This document shows, piece by piece, positions 9,416 to 22,500 of a stretch of DNA of 24,783 nucleotides. A model generated the notes under the pieces. That model was not told where the DNA came from. It did not search any database and saw nothing but the letters and a program-made list of their open reading frames with translations. Where the stretch lies: NCBI RefSeq assembly GCF_001039355.2, contig NW_019775677.1, positions 8,605 through 33,387 on the forward strand, read 5' to 3'. The first letter of the stretch is position 1. Each line of letters begins with the position of its first letter. Source of the stretch: Lingula anatina (taxonomy: Eukaryota > Brachiopoda > Lingulata > Lingulida > Lingulidae). A program made the translations under genes and the position numbers.

Positions 9416-12387
9416 TTATGCGGCAAACATGACTTTAGGGGCATTTTTCTTTCTGCTCCAACTATGTCCACTACGGCCACTCTTTGTCCTCTGATCACCT
9501 TCTGACCCATCGGCACTGGCCATCTGGGCAACGTCTATCCTTTCCAACATATACTCCTGTGAATAAAAGAACAATTTCCAAAACTGACCATAGAGATAGT
9601 GATATCCTCATTGAGTCTACTACATAATTTTGTGTTATGAAATATTTAGGGAATTTAATAATTTGACATGAAGTATAAATTCATTCTCAATCATTTTGAA
9701 CAAAATTGTCTGCCCCATATTTGAAATATTTATATCCGTAAGTAAATGAAAATCATTTGTTTCTAGAAGTATGGTCCTTAAAAATAAAAAAAGCATTCTC
9801 CCATAATAACAATCCCTTTTGTGATGTACAATATTCCTTACCTGGATTCTGTCTAGTTTTTCATCCAACATAATCCTTTCCACTGGAATGTCGGTTTCTT
9901 TGGTGCACTTGTTAGCTATGTTATTTATGGCCATCAGTATTTGTCCCAACTCAGATCGCTGAAAAATGTATCACTCAATTTAATTTGTTATGCAGCCCTT
10001 TTATAAGTTCAGTGCCCCAAAAGATTCCACAACACTGCATATCAATTAGCATTTGAATTTCTTTATGAACTCTATAATTCTGTAAAGGGAAACTAACATA
10101 TTTCTTCTAAAGCATTTATGCACCACTTTTCATTCACAGCAAAGAATTACCAAAAGTGATTTACTGTGAAGAATACATAAAGAAGATGCATATTTTTCTC
10201 ATGCTTACCTGTTCCCTAAAGTCTCCTTTTCCCAAGATATAAGATTCCTCCAACTGTTTGTTGCCATCCACTCGACCTTCTTGATGCTTTTGCATTTTAG
10301 ACAATTCACTGTTTATAGAGAGCTTCATTTTATCATGCTCTTGCTTCAGTTGATCAAGGTGGTTTCTTAATTTTTCCAGCTGAAACAACAGAGGTCATTA
10401 CTTTCAATAAATACTGTTCATTATTAATAATAGTTGCTGATGAAATATAATCTTCACATACCAAGTTTCTCCACCTCCTTCTACATCCAGAAATGTAAAA
10501 ATAGTTCACAATTATCTATCCTGACAGCTAATTAATAAACTCACCTCATCTGCTTTTTCTGAGACACCCTCAACAAGATCTTTATTGGTTTCATTCAAGG
10601 TTCTGTGTCTCATCATGAGACTGTTCACCATATTGTCTTGCATTTCAATATAATCTAAGAAACAGAAATTAGCCATAAGCATCTTGAAAAATAATGGTGA
10701 AATATGTTTACAAGGAATATATATCTGATAATTATTTTTAATAATTTTTTAAGTGGCATTTATCTTTAATCAGTACAAAGTCAATTCAGTGAAATGTACT
10801 AGAAAAAGAAGTAGAATGTTTACAATAGCATACACTCCCAAGTATTCAGTGGCTGTGTGTTTGACTTTTTCATTGTGATCATCTTCTTTCCTTCTTTACT
10901 TACTTTCAGGCATGGCATCCACAACTCTCAATAAATACTGTTCAAATTTCTTTGTTTGGCTTATTTTCTTCTCTAAATATTTGTGCCTGAAACATACAAA
11001 TGCATGGCTTTCATTCACTCAATCAGTCATTTCTTCAAAAATGTATGCATTTCTTTTGAGGAAGATGCCATTCTCTGATATGAAAAGATAAATATAATGG
11101 AAGATTTGCCAATCAAATATAATGTGCCTACCTTTGCTTAAGGTCTTCAAGTTGTTCCTGAAGCATTTCTAGCTCTCGTGTTCTCTGTTCCCTGAGCTTA
11201 ACTTCATTCTGATATTTCTGAATTGCTCTCCTTCTTTTTGCTTCGTTTTCTTTAATAAATTTTTCATATTGGGAGACCTTTTCTTTCATCTGCAAGGGAA
11301 AAAAAGAATATGAATGTACACAGGTAACATATGGACTGTAGAACAAGACACAATGTAAACTTGTTGAAAATGATACTTTTTGATTCTATGATAACAAGTT
11401 TGTTGGTGATCTTACTAACAGTAATTTATTTCTTTGTAAGCATCCTGGAAAGTAATGAAGGCTTACAAAACAAATAGCAAAAATATTGAGATTTTTTTGT
11501 TATCTTCTTTTTGTTGAATAGTACATGATTTGTGCTTTTGTGAAATATAGGAGGGGGTATAATAAAATTTCCAATACAGGAAATTATCAAATCTGTGAGT
11601 TCATTGGTCAGACATATTGAATTACCACTCCACTGAGTTGAGATGATTAAAAGCAAGCTCTGAATGAACCTTACCTGCTGTTGTTTCTTTTGCACTTTGA
11701 TTTGTCTTTCTGAACATGCTTGCATTCGTTCTTTAAACTCAGCACGTTTTGACAGAAGTTCTAAATGAACCTTGTCCACTTCAACCTCTTTTTTGAGAAG
11801 CAAAGTCTTTTGAAGAGTATTAATGCCAGTCTCAATAAGTTTGTCTGCAGATTCTTTGACAATGGGATATGCAGTGACATCTTCCTCGTCATAATCCCTG
11901 AAAATGAATAAAAAAAAGACATTAATTTTTTTGCACGAAAAATATACCTGTTAAAATAAAGAAAATGAGATATGACTTCACATTAAAAACTTAATTATTG
12001 TCATATTATATAAAGGTTTCACCTAAAATGTATAGTTTAATGCTAAACTGAATATGATAAACTGAAGTCTGAACCACGAGTACTGGTAGAATTAATAATT
12101 GGCAGTTTCTGTTTGTTCACTGCAGTTTTCCTTAGGTTAAAAAGAGATTTCAGACTACAATTTCTTTTGAAAGACACGCTATCGATTTAAATACCCACTC
12201 TGCAAACTCATTAGGGCAGATTTTCAACAATAGTAATCGATATTCAAGAACTCATTCACTGTGATTCAACTTTTCTAACCAACTGAACTGAAGACATTAA
12301 CAGATTTTCCTACCTGTCTTGGAGCTGAGTGACGAAAACATTTTTCTTCTGATCCCCTAAATCTAATTTAAAAGTTCCAGCAGCCAT
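9416..12387 (-). CDS. CCDC42: CCDC42/CFAP73-family ciliary coiled-coil protein (DUF4200)
   Basis: Predicted axonemal coiled-coil protein. The family includes CCDC42 (sperm flagellum) and CFAP73/MIA2 (modifier of inner arms, works with CFAP100 in inner-dynein regulation). Exons on the minus strand, 5' to 3': 12387-12314, 11897-11675, 11289-11132, 10986-10904, 10654-10545, 10379-10209, 9958-9842, 9556-9416; 358 residues, all in phase. The start is MAAGTFKLDLGDQKK. From about residue 40 the protein is almost continuously Glu/Lys/Gln/Leu-rich heptad sequence: LQKTLLLKKEVEVDKVHLEL, then SQYEKFIKENEAKRRRAIQK, then KKFEQYLLRVVDAMPE. The YEKFIKENEAKRRRA segment corresponds to FEQFIQENDQKR in CCDC42. 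The SELGQILMAINNIANKC segment matches the conserved C-terminal helix. No signal peptide or membrane segment. The choice between CCDC42 and CFAP73 is not settled from sequence alone. Confidence 0.85.
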
Positions 12388-12567
12388 TTTGGTGTCTTAT
12401 AACTCCATGTATAAATAAGGTGCCACAGATCGTGTAATCCTTCTACAATCCAATATGGTAGTAGGTCATAACAACTTTATTCAAATGAGCAAGCACCTTG
12501 GAGACTGTGTCATGTGACCAGTCATGTGCTCTTTTTACATCATACAAAGAATATTACACCGAGGAAC
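12388..12567. promoter_or_regulatory. Compact 180-bp bidirectional promoter (CCDC42-like / saposin-like)
   Basis: Only 180 bp separate the divergent start codons, so both 5'UTRs and the core promoter(s) must fit here. The region contains GTCATGTGAC at 12509-12518 and GTCATGTGCT at 12521-12530, with starts 12 bp apart (about one helical turn). Both carry the CATGTG E-box; the first matches the M-box/CLEAR-like GTCAYGTGAC pattern bound by MITF/TFE factors. Start sites and function are inferred. Confidence 0.6.
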
Positions 12568-15500
12568 ATGAAGGTAGGTGTAAACAGTTATTAAGCAAAG
12601 TTTGGTTAATTTTAACGCTAATATTTAGATTTAACCATTTTGCATTTAACTTTATTTTTTTGACTTTGTATTAGACAACAGTGATGTGAGTTAAACAAAT
12701 GTAAACAGAAAATAATTAAATGTTTGTTGCAGTATTCTAGACTTGTTTGTTACATCGCCTTGGCATCTGAACTCATATTTCTTTCCACATACTTGTTAGA
12801 TATGTATCTAAAAGGTTAAAATGAGGATAAATCTTTTACTTAACATTAAAAAAGTAAATTTCTTTAATATAAAAAATGTCATCGGTGATTTGCGTTGATA
12901 AAAACTTTTTTATTTTCACTTAACTTTCATTAAAAAAGCCACCCATGTTGTCAGTTACATGTACAGTGTATCAATCCATACAGAATTTAAGTGTTATGAA
13001 TTGTAATATGTGCTTTTTTTTATTTATTTTCTATTTTTTCTTCATTTTTTAGATTTAAAATATTGAAGATATTAATATTTGTTTATTCCTTTATTTCGAA
13101 AAAAATAAAGCATTTTAGTAACTTAGATGCATTTACCCTAGTGAGTTGGATCAACCTTAGTAAATGGTTATCAGTGCTAGGCCAAAGATCAGTTAATATC
13201 AAGATGTTCCCACTAAGAGATAAGCTATTGTTTAGGTGATAACAAACCAGTGCAATGGCCAAGAAATTGATATTACCAGTTAAATTAAACTTCTGAAATA
13301 ATTAAGTAATCAGTGGAACTGTCACCTACTGAAATTACTTGATAATCCTTGTTGTTGATCGTTTGTTCTATGATGATTTTAAAAAGCCAATATAAGTAAT
13401 GAAACAAGATAAATGATTACAGATCATGTTTTATCATTTTCAAGTGTGCCTTGTTATTTAAGTCTGTTACAGTTTTCCTAGCTGCAGTGCTTGTGCTGGA
13501 GGCAACTGCACTGCCGACAGTCCTGCGTTTTAGCCAAGAGAGAGCTGTACTCAAGCCTCAGTTGGTAAGGCTCCACCAAGTCCCTATAGTCAAGGACAAG
13601 GTGGGAGTGGACCTGTGCCCAACCTGTGTTGACTTTACAACACAAGCTATCAATGCCTTGTTGGAGATCATCTTAAGTATGTATTAGGGGTTCATAGATC
13701 AAAACAAGGTTCAAGTTAGGAATATTGTCACAGAGAACAATCACCGTTTTTTATAGTGTTTAATTTAAAAAAAAATGAAATGTGGTATTTGTATGTTTCA
13801 AAAAACCAAAAATTAAAGAGAACATTTTTGTCAAATTCAGCATTGTATTGGCATGTCTGAGATAATTTCACAATATCTTCACAAATGAACTGTGAAATTC
13901 ATGTGGCTTATTTGGTTTATTAATTTCCATTAAAAAAAGAGACTGGATCCATTCAGGATAGGATCAGATAGAATGGGGCATGTTAAATACTATACATATA
14001 TATATGTGTGTGTGTGCTAGTTTTGCCAGTACATTAATATTAGGTACCAAACCACAAACATGTGAATAGCCAGTCTTTGTTCTGTTATGTTACAGATGGA
14101 GGGGTACTGACCGCCTGCTCTGACCTCTGTGGTGCTTTGGCAAACAAGACTGGCAGCCAAGCAGTTGGTGCTATCTGCGATGTTCTTTGTAGTATAGTAG
14201 GAGTTGAAGAGTTCCTCCAACTTATACAAGAGTAATACATTTCCCTTATTTGTTTCAGTTAGATTAGCTTTTTCATTGATTAATCAAATCTGGCATTGAA
14301 TAACACTGCATGGCAGCCATGTTCAAGTGTCGTACCTTCCTGCCTCTGTTTTCAAAATGAAATACAATTAATGTTGAAATTTCTTCAAGGTAAAAAAAAA
14401 AATCATTATTTTATTAAATTTTAGTGCAGATCTTGATCCCATTTACTTCTGTGAGTTGATCACTGTGTGTCCAGTCTTTGATTCAGGAGATGCCAATATC
14501 ACAGCACTGACTGTCAAGCCTCCACAAGGCCCTCAAGGTAAAACATTGGCCTGACCTTTTCAGGTACCAGGGTTCAGTTTAATTCATTGTGTAATACCCT
14601 CCCTCCCACACACATTTTTAGAGAAAGTTTTGTTTTTTGGGGGGAAATTGCTTTCTTCCTAAAATGAAGAGAATCAAATTTAATATGTCATGTTGCATGT
14701 TTATTCATCCTGAGTTTTAGAGTCTACAAGGATGAGAGGGATAAATTTACCATCAGAGGAATAAAGTTCAAGATGATTAAATTTGAAAACATAATAGTGA
14801 CAAAACTTTCACATTATGATTCAAGGTCCTCCAAATAAAAAAAATCTTACCTTGCATTTATTGGTACAAACCAACAGGTTTGATATTACAAAATATATAA
14901 TGATAAGCTAACTACTATTGTATAAATGTTATAAATTTCCCTTGGTATAGGTACATCCTTTATTGTGGATATCGAATACACAAGCAAAAATGGTACCGGA
15001 ACTGGAGAACTTGTTATAGAACTTGATACTGTTGATGGTATTCCAGTAGGTGAGTAGCATTCAGTCATGAAGAATTTATTCTAAAAATCATTTCATATGA
15101 TTATGCTCTAATGAGTCACAGACGATTTTCAGAGTATGATGTCAAAACTAATGGTATATCTGCTTTTCATTGCCATTTTCCAAGGCTGAGAGATATCACA
15201 ATGATTAAACTCAGGGCACTCATTTCACATAATGGACCCCCCCCCCAAAAAAAAAAAAAAAAAAAATTTTTTTTGAATATTCAGTATTGAGAGAAAAAAA
15301 TAAAAATCACTTAAGATACTTTTAACATGTCATAAGTCCTCATGTAAATGGAAAAAAAATTCTTTTTATAGCTTCAGCCTTTCTCCAGCAAAAACAACCC
15401 CCAGGCACATATGGCAGTAAAATAACAATCCATGCAAAGCCAGACCCTGACTGCGACCCTACACAAGGGCCCTGTGAAATGTGGCTGCCTGGAACCTACA

Positions 15501-15938
15501 TTGTCAAGATTGGTGAGCTAGTATAATATTGCTATCATAACATATATTATTATTATAATAAGTAAGTTCTATTCTGACAGGAATATATTCTTTTTGTTGA
15601 TTGCTGCAAATAAAGTCCCCAGGTAGAAGAAGATTACAACATGGAAATTCCAGTGTTGAAGACTTAGACCAATTTCCATAGAATTAACTGAATTCCATTA
15701 AGTGACAGTAATTCTAATTAAAGTCATAATCATAATATCAATCTTTTAAATATTAAATGCCAGTGCATATTTTCAAATAATTTCATGTACAAACTAAGAC
15801 AAAAGCAATGGTCAGTGATATCTATGGTTATCTCTGGTGATTTGATTTTCAGCACTTTGCAATGGTGAATGTGGCAGCTTGCATCCTCATAGTCAAATCT
15901 ATGATACAGGATCAACCAACTTCACCATCACCGGCTAA
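12568..15938 (+). CDS. Secreted saposin B-fold protein with a C-terminal beta-rich domain (countin-like?)
   Basis: Exons: 12568-12573, 13445-13676, 14096-14231, 14425-14537, 14951-15049, 15372-15512, 15853-15938; 270 residues, all in phase. The start exon is just ATGAAG before a strong GTAGGT donor; exon 2 has no in-frame ATG before the next upstream stop, and the splice gives a classic signal peptide (MKCALLFKSVTVFLAAVLVL, cleavage near ATA-LP, residue 24). Residues ~58-141 look like a saposin B domain: cysteines at 60, 63, 87, 91, 107, 111, 134 and 140, two more than the usual six. An N-glycosylation site (NKT, 96) lies between Cys91 and Cys107. Residues ~142-270 look beta-rich, with NIT, NGT and NFT sites and four cysteines. 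Saposin-like proteins bind or perturb lipids in lysosomes or outside cells. Overall length and order recall Dictyostelium countin (~258 residues), but I cannot confirm this. Specific function unknown. Confidence 0.82.
12574..13444 (+). other. Intron 1 of the saposin-like gene
   Basis: An 871-bp AT-rich intron between the 6-nt start exon and the signal-peptide exon. Acceptor is TTTTATCATTTTCAAG. Several T-rich stretches (about 13014-13050) and short palindromic AT sequence occur; no other gene was seen. Confidence 0.65.
13677..14095 (+). other. Intron 2 of the saposin-like gene, with a TA/TG microsatellite
   Basis: A 419-bp GT-AG intron. It contains a mixed TATATA/TGTGTG microsatellite at about 13991-14016. 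Nothing else was recognised. Confidence 0.8.
14538..14950 (+). other. Intron 4 of the saposin-like gene
   Basis: A 413-bp GT-AG intron, AT-rich, without recognised features. Confidence 0.8.
15050..15371 (+). other. Intron 5 of the saposin-like gene, with adjoining C, A and T homopolymers
   Basis: A 322-bp GT-AG intron. At 15237-15274 it holds C10, then A20, then T8, back to back. Such a junction is prone to length error in sequencing or assembly; no coding is affected. Confidence 0.8.
15513..15852 (+). other. Intron 6 of the saposin-like gene
   Basis: A 340-bp GT-AG intron with donor GTGAGC and acceptor GATTTTCAG. No other feature was seen. Confidence 0.8.
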
Positions 15939-16128
15939 AGGTTCTCTGCATCCAGATGCAAGAAGTCTTTGCTAGAAGATGCAAACTGCATATGAATTGT
16001 GTTCATCTGATGGAGACTAATGCACTTTTGACATTTAAAAAAGAAAAAAAATGTGCATGACATTCTTTAAAAGCACATATGTTATTAAACATAACAAAGA
16101 GTGAATCTATCCCAAAAATGCCAATCAC

Positions 16129-16138
16129 AATAAATAAA
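16129..16138 (+). terminator. Overlapping AATAAA polyadenylation signals of the saposin-like gene
   Basis: Two overlapping AATAAA hexamers (16129-16134 and 16133-16138) lie about 190 bp after the stop codon at 15936-15938. They define a short 3'UTR. Confidence 0.7.
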
Positions 16139-16140
16139 AG

Positions 16141-16577
16141 TTGCATTATTTTCAGTTCATGGCATGATATTGCAAAACCAGGAATTTAGTACCACACCAT
16201 AATATACCTTACTTAATGTTAAAAGATATTATGCATAAAATAATTACTGACTTAGTTCATGGTAAAATTTCCCTAATCACAACCTTTCCTTAATTACTGT
16301 ATCTTGTACCTTAAGTACGTACTGTATCTTGTATGAGAATCAGAACAGTCACTTAACTTATTTTAAAACATTTCAAATGTGTAAGTCTGAATTTGTGACA
16401 GACAAATTATTTAGAGGTAATTCGGAATGTGGATGCAATGCTTTATCTTAAGCACTTCATACCTTCTACATCTTCTTACAACAATCTTACACATTACTTG
16501 AAACATTTCGGATGTACTTCACTGGAAATGTTTCTCTGACAGTGCATATCATAATTATGATGATTAAACCCATTTTA
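16141..16577 (-). other. Convergent spacer / DHTKD1-like 3'UTR
   Basis: AT-rich sequence between the saposin-like polyadenylation signals and the DHTKD1-like stop codon. I saw no canonical minus-strand AATAAA or ATTAAA, so the DHTKD1 3' end either uses a variant hexamer or overlaps the neighbouring gene. Confidence 0.5.
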
Positions 16578-19500
16578 TCAGCACCTTGCTCTGAAATAGT
16601 TATATTTTTTTTCAGCAAATGTTCTTTCCAATATGTCCAGAACTTCTCTCTGGTGCACTTGTCCAATGCCAACTGCAGGTGCTGCCAGCGGTCCACGACC
16701 CACATATGCCAGCTGATTGAAAAAGAAATAATAGCATTATTCAAGAGGAATATTGAAACATTAAATAAGAATCTAAATCTTGCAAGTAGCTACCCTATAA
16801 AATTTATTGACTGTATATGTATTTCTCTGATGTTCAATGAGTACTGTGATTCTCTAAACACAAGCTACTTGTTCAAATTTCACAATTTATACTGCACAAG
16901 TCATTTACATTATCCATTCTCAGTTCATTGTTTCATAAATCATTTGTTATTTTACAATTTCAGTTAAAAATACAATACAGCAGTCATCTTAAAACAGTTT
17001 ATAGCCAGTTTCTGCACACTATTTAAGAAACAAAATAAGTTTTTCTTTTTACCTTGCAGCCAACAACTTTCTCAAATCTTGGGGCTATAAAGGACCAAGC
17101 TCCTGAATTTTGGTGTTCCTCCTGACTCCAAATGAATTCTAAAACATCCAGAGTGTACAGTTTGCATTTGATGAGAATTTGATTATCATAAATTAATATT
17201 ATTATTCTGGAACTTCATGATTTGAGAATTGGCAAAAAGCAGTTGATTTTGCAGATTTTTAGGATATTATCTGCCATTTAAATCATATATGTAAAGCTTG
17301 TAATTTTAACCTACCTGTAGCACTTTTGTATTTGTTCAATTCTTGCTTAAGAGATTCTGCTGGGAATGGACAGAGACACTGTTGAAAAAAAAAAAATGGT
17401 TTTGAAATTTGTGAAATGCACATATAGCTTTTAATATTATAACTTTTGAAGTGCTCAAGATTTACCTTACACCTGCTCCCCAGTCAACAAAGTATATAAG
17501 ACAAAATAAATTAAGAAATTAATGTACATGTAATTATAAGGCTGTGAACATATATGTACCCTGATAAATAATATATACCAATTTTCATAAACCAGACTTC
17601 ATCTGAACCAACCTTTCATCTTCAAAAACTTTCCTTTCCTTATGGAAAATCAATTTAAAGTTCCATTATCTATTAGTATGAACCATGCATACCTCAAGTC
17701 TGATAAGTGCAGTATCTTTAGCTCCAACTGTTTCCCTCTGTTTATATAAGGCATAGTAGTGCTGCCCAGAACAGAACACTACCCTCTTGACAGCACTGCC
17801 ATCTATTTCATTGTCTCCCAGTACTGGACAGAACGTCTTGCCTGGTGCCAGATCCAACATACTTGATGTAGCTGCAGGAAGCCGCAATATCATCTTAGGA
17901 GAGGCCACAATAAGGGGTTTTCTGAAATTCCGCACCATCTACAAGGCAAACCGACAGACAATATTCAAATCACTTTTAGATATGATAATAATTAAATCCT
18001 TAAAAGTACATTAATTAATATATTATAATAATTAGCAAATAATAGTGCCTAAAAAGAGACTGACAGCAGAGCATTATGTCATACAAGATAAGAAAAAAGT
18101 GCAAGGATCCTCAGGAAGTGGGGTTAACTTATTTAAAACCTTCAAAGCTGTAAGGGTATGTCATCTTGTCATTTCATAGCAATTTTTTGCTCTGATCATG
18201 TCTTAATGGCTAAAATTTTAATTGAAAAATACACAAAGTAAATTATATTATAAAATGAAAGAATCTAAACTGATCTTAAAGGAACCTACCTGCCTCCTGA
18301 GGAGATGAAAATACTGGGCAGGTGTGGTGGGATTTACAATATGCCAGTTGACATCATCCCCATCAAAGCAATCCTCCTTGCTATCACATTGCTGATCAAA
18401 ATATGAAGATTTTGGTTTGTCATTTGTATTTTAACCCTTCAAAGTAACTGGAGGAGAGGGGGTTATGTCAAAAATAATGGATGTCTTCTGCACCTTTAAG
18501 AAACTTTCCTTTGAGGTAGCCAAACTGTGCAAACTCAAAATTAAAGAAAGAGGAGAAGAAAAAAGAAACAAAAGAAAGAAAAACATTTATCATGAAATCT
18601 CTTTTAAGCCAGTTTGCCGACAGCTTTCACAAACTTAATTTAACCCACCATATATATAATAAAAATGATTCCAAATATTTGGCTCTCTACATAGATGTTA
18701 AGGTACAAACCAGTAAGAATCTTTCAATTCTACATGAAGAGTGCTCAGGGCCCTCACCATCCATACCATGGGGTAGCAACATCACCAAGCCACTCTGTAG
18801 GAGCCATTTGGCTGATATGAAATAAAATAAAAAAAAGTTTCAAGTCTGTAATAATAAAAGTTATTTTATAAACATTTGATTGGAATGGACCAGGCATGTT
18901 AATGCAATTCCTGAAAAAAGGACTTAAACTAACTCTTTAAGAAATTAAATATTTGGAATCTATCCAAATGTATTAACCTTCAATTTGTGAGCACATACTT
19001 ACTTTCACCAGAGGCAATGTATGTATCAATTATAACTTGAGCTCCATTGAAGAAATCTCCAAACTGTGCCTCCCAAATGACTAAAGATGTAGGATTTTCT
19101 GTACTCATTCCATATTCAAAGCCAAGAGCTGCAAGTTCTGTAAGAGCACTGTTGCAGACCTGTGAGCAAAACAACCATTTTCATTCTTGTAAAGTTTATA
19201 TTTTAAGATGGATTATTTAGCAGTGTTTAAGAATGTTTGTAAAATTATCAATATGACAAAAATGGTCAATATATTGTCAAAATTTAAATTAAGTATAATT
19301 TTTATAAAATTATTCAAAATAATATTAAAATTATTATATAAATCAACTGAAAATTTGCTTCAGTCTGTACCTTATCAAATTTAAAGTCTACAGTATTTCA
19401 AACCTCTAGAAACCCCTTTTGATGATCCGTCATGTGGTTCAGAGGAATAACAATCCCATCGTGTGATTGGTCAACCAGCATCATGTGACGATGGCTGAAA

Positions 19501-22500
19501 GTGCCCCTCCCAACATCCTGCCCACAAAATCTCACATTGTTACCTGTTAAACAAATCATTATTTGGTAAAATTACATTCAAGGAGAAATAATTTTAAAAA
19601 GACAAAGGTATTTTGTAGCTGTTTTTTTTTTTGTTTGTTTCTCTTTTTTTCAGAGCATTCACAACAAAATATTTATCAGAAGCTTCCAGACATCTTAATC
19701 TATTTTCCTAAGCAAACTATCATATTACTGTACTATGATCATATATATCATATAATATCAATTTAAATGCTGAAACAACTGTAAATATTCCACATTCTCC
19801 ATCAAGTAGCCTTCACTTTAGATTAGTACACAATGAGAATGTGAAATACTGCTTGTACTTTCTACTTACCTTGCCAAAGTAAAGAGCCTATGGCCAAGGC
19901 TTCAGCAGTTGCCCAGTCCAAATTAGACCCATCCTCTAACTGCTGAACACGCTTGTCAATGTGATGCTTAGAAAGCGTATTATGAACTGCCTGTAAAAAT
20001 CAAATGCTCCTTTGCAAAATTTTAGATCTTGCCCCAGGTGTTACCACTACAGCCTAACATTAAATACAGGTAGGGAAATGAGCAGAATTTTAAAATCTCT
20101 AATTATAACAAAAATATTAGAATTCAAAATCACAAATATTACCTTCTATTAATATATGGAAAACAAGATGTTATTCTTGAACAGAATTATTCTCTAGTAA
20201 GTGGTTAGTGTAAAACCACTACATTATCATGGGGTGTAGCAATGAAACCTCACCACATCATCCTGTACTGCCACAGACTTAGCACCAATATACTTCAGGA
20301 GATCAGTGGGCACCCCAGTGTCCCATGTTGTTTGACTGGCAGGTGCTTGGACATAACCTGACCAGTTCTTCTCCAAGTGATATGCCTAAAGAGAGAGCAA
20401 ACAAAACTTACAAAGAATGTCAGCTTCCTTCCAATACCTCTCTCTCTCTCTTTCTCTGAAATTAGTTTAGATGTTGTAAACCGTTAACAATTTGCAAAAT
20501 ATGTTCAGAATCAAACTTCATTAAGATGCTCTATTTATCATGGAAAAAGTGACACTATACACCCTTGCCTTGGGAATGTGAGTATCAATATTGGTCATTT
20601 CATCATTGAGTTCTTTATTCCAACTGGCTACTGCTAAGTCCAACTCCTCCTTAGAACAAAGACCTGCTTCCTGAAAGAGTTTCAATGCAAGATAAAATAA
20701 AGGCACTGAAAATTGATTAGACCTATTTTAAATGAAATGACTATTACATGCCCTCTGATGGTACACGTACCCTCTATCATCTTAAAATGAACATTTTGCT
20801 AATATATCAGAAGCATGACAAAATGCTTTTAGACTCTTCAATATGGGTAAATACTCAATACAAAAACAGATTTCAGGGCAAAAAAAATTAAAAAGTCCAA
20901 TTAAACTGCATAAGCTTATATATTATGATTTTAGTCACTTCCTAATATTTAAATTTACTTACTACAATATTTGTTGCATAGAGATCTGGTACGTTAGCTC
21001 TGTTCTTGATGATTTCATACATAAGTGGCTGGGTAAAAGACGGGTCGTCTAACTCATTATGCCCCCATTTTCTATAACAGATGAGGTCTATCACAATGTC
21101 TTTTCTAAATTTCTGTCTGTATTCCATGGCAAGCTGGGTAGCTCTAATTACTTCCTAAAATGGAAATTACAAATAGACAGCAATGCTGACAGATAAACAG
21201 TTCAAAGTTTAAACATATATATCTATTTGTGTCTGTTCATAACATGGGTTAATAAAATCTGTTTGCAAAAGGGTGACACAATAATGGTTATCAAAAGCTT
21301 GATTTTTAGAAGAATGTCTTTATATGTAAATTTACATTTATGTGAAATAGAAATATTCTCAATTACCTATATTTTTATGTTCTTCACATATCTAATGTAT
21401 GTGCTAATAAAATTATCCTAAAATAGGTGTGGAATAAAAACATTGTACACATGTCAGCATTTTCATCAAAATAGTATTTCTTTATGGCTATACCTCAGGG
21501 TAATCTCCATTTACATGTATCACTGGACAAGCATTCATTTTTGCCACATCACTGCAATACAGAGATGATCTGAAACAAAATAGAGAGCAGAGATTGTACA
21601 ATTTTCCTCATTCAATTTAGAAACAAAATACCCTTGATATTATTGATATATACTAAAATCATTCTGAACCATACCTTCCCCTCTCAGATGGTGTAGTGAA
21701 TCCCAGCTGGTTGTTGATTATGAGGTGCACACTTCCTCCCACAGTGAAATGTGGAGTGTTGGCAATCGCAAAGGTTTCTGCAACCACACCCTGAAATATG
21801 AATTTCAACATCAGTCAGGCTTTGTAGGTACATACTTCTGTTTTCCCTTCCAAAAAGCAAATTGTCAAATACTTCGTTTTCCCATTGTAAATCAACAAAA
21901 CCACAATGCTTACTTATTTTCAAATATAAATCTGAGAATGAGAATAAAAACCAAACATGTCATTAGTCTGTATATAAATAGTGCAAGGAAATCTGCCTCA
22001 TTATAATAAATATATTTTTCAAAATGTATATATATATATATAGAATAAAAAATGCCACACCTGTGCAGAGAATGATGCATCTCCATGGACTTGTAGACAC
22101 AGCACCTTATCCCCCATCACAGCAGCTGGGTCATCAGAGTAATCTCCATCTTTAAGTGTCTGTTGTCTTCCTCTGGCTTTACCAACAGCTACTGGCTTGC
22201 TGGCCTATGCAAACATGACCATACTTTTAATAAATCATATTGCTTACAGCTATTGCAACATGACCCTTTCTTCCCCATGTCAAAATTTGAACCAATAATG
22301 TGTCATCCTCCATAGTCAACTTGCCACAATAAATCATGCTATTTATTAAGATCGATATTCCACAGAAGCTAACCAGGCAGCAGCTCAACTTATAAGCTAA
22401 ATTACTGTTTGTAGACAACTAATCTACTGACCTCCAGATGAGATGGATTTGGAATCATTGTGACACAGATCTTCTTTTGACCATAATTTAAATCTACTGA

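Noticed and set aside
9147-9494. 115-codon plus-strand open frame
   Set aside because: It starts at TTG, is antisense to the last CCDC42-like exon and its 3' flank, and has no domain-like composition or splice context.
16512-16967. 151-codon plus-strand open frame
   Set aside because: It is antisense to the final DHTKD1-like exon and intron. Its hydrophobic look comes from AT-rich sequence.
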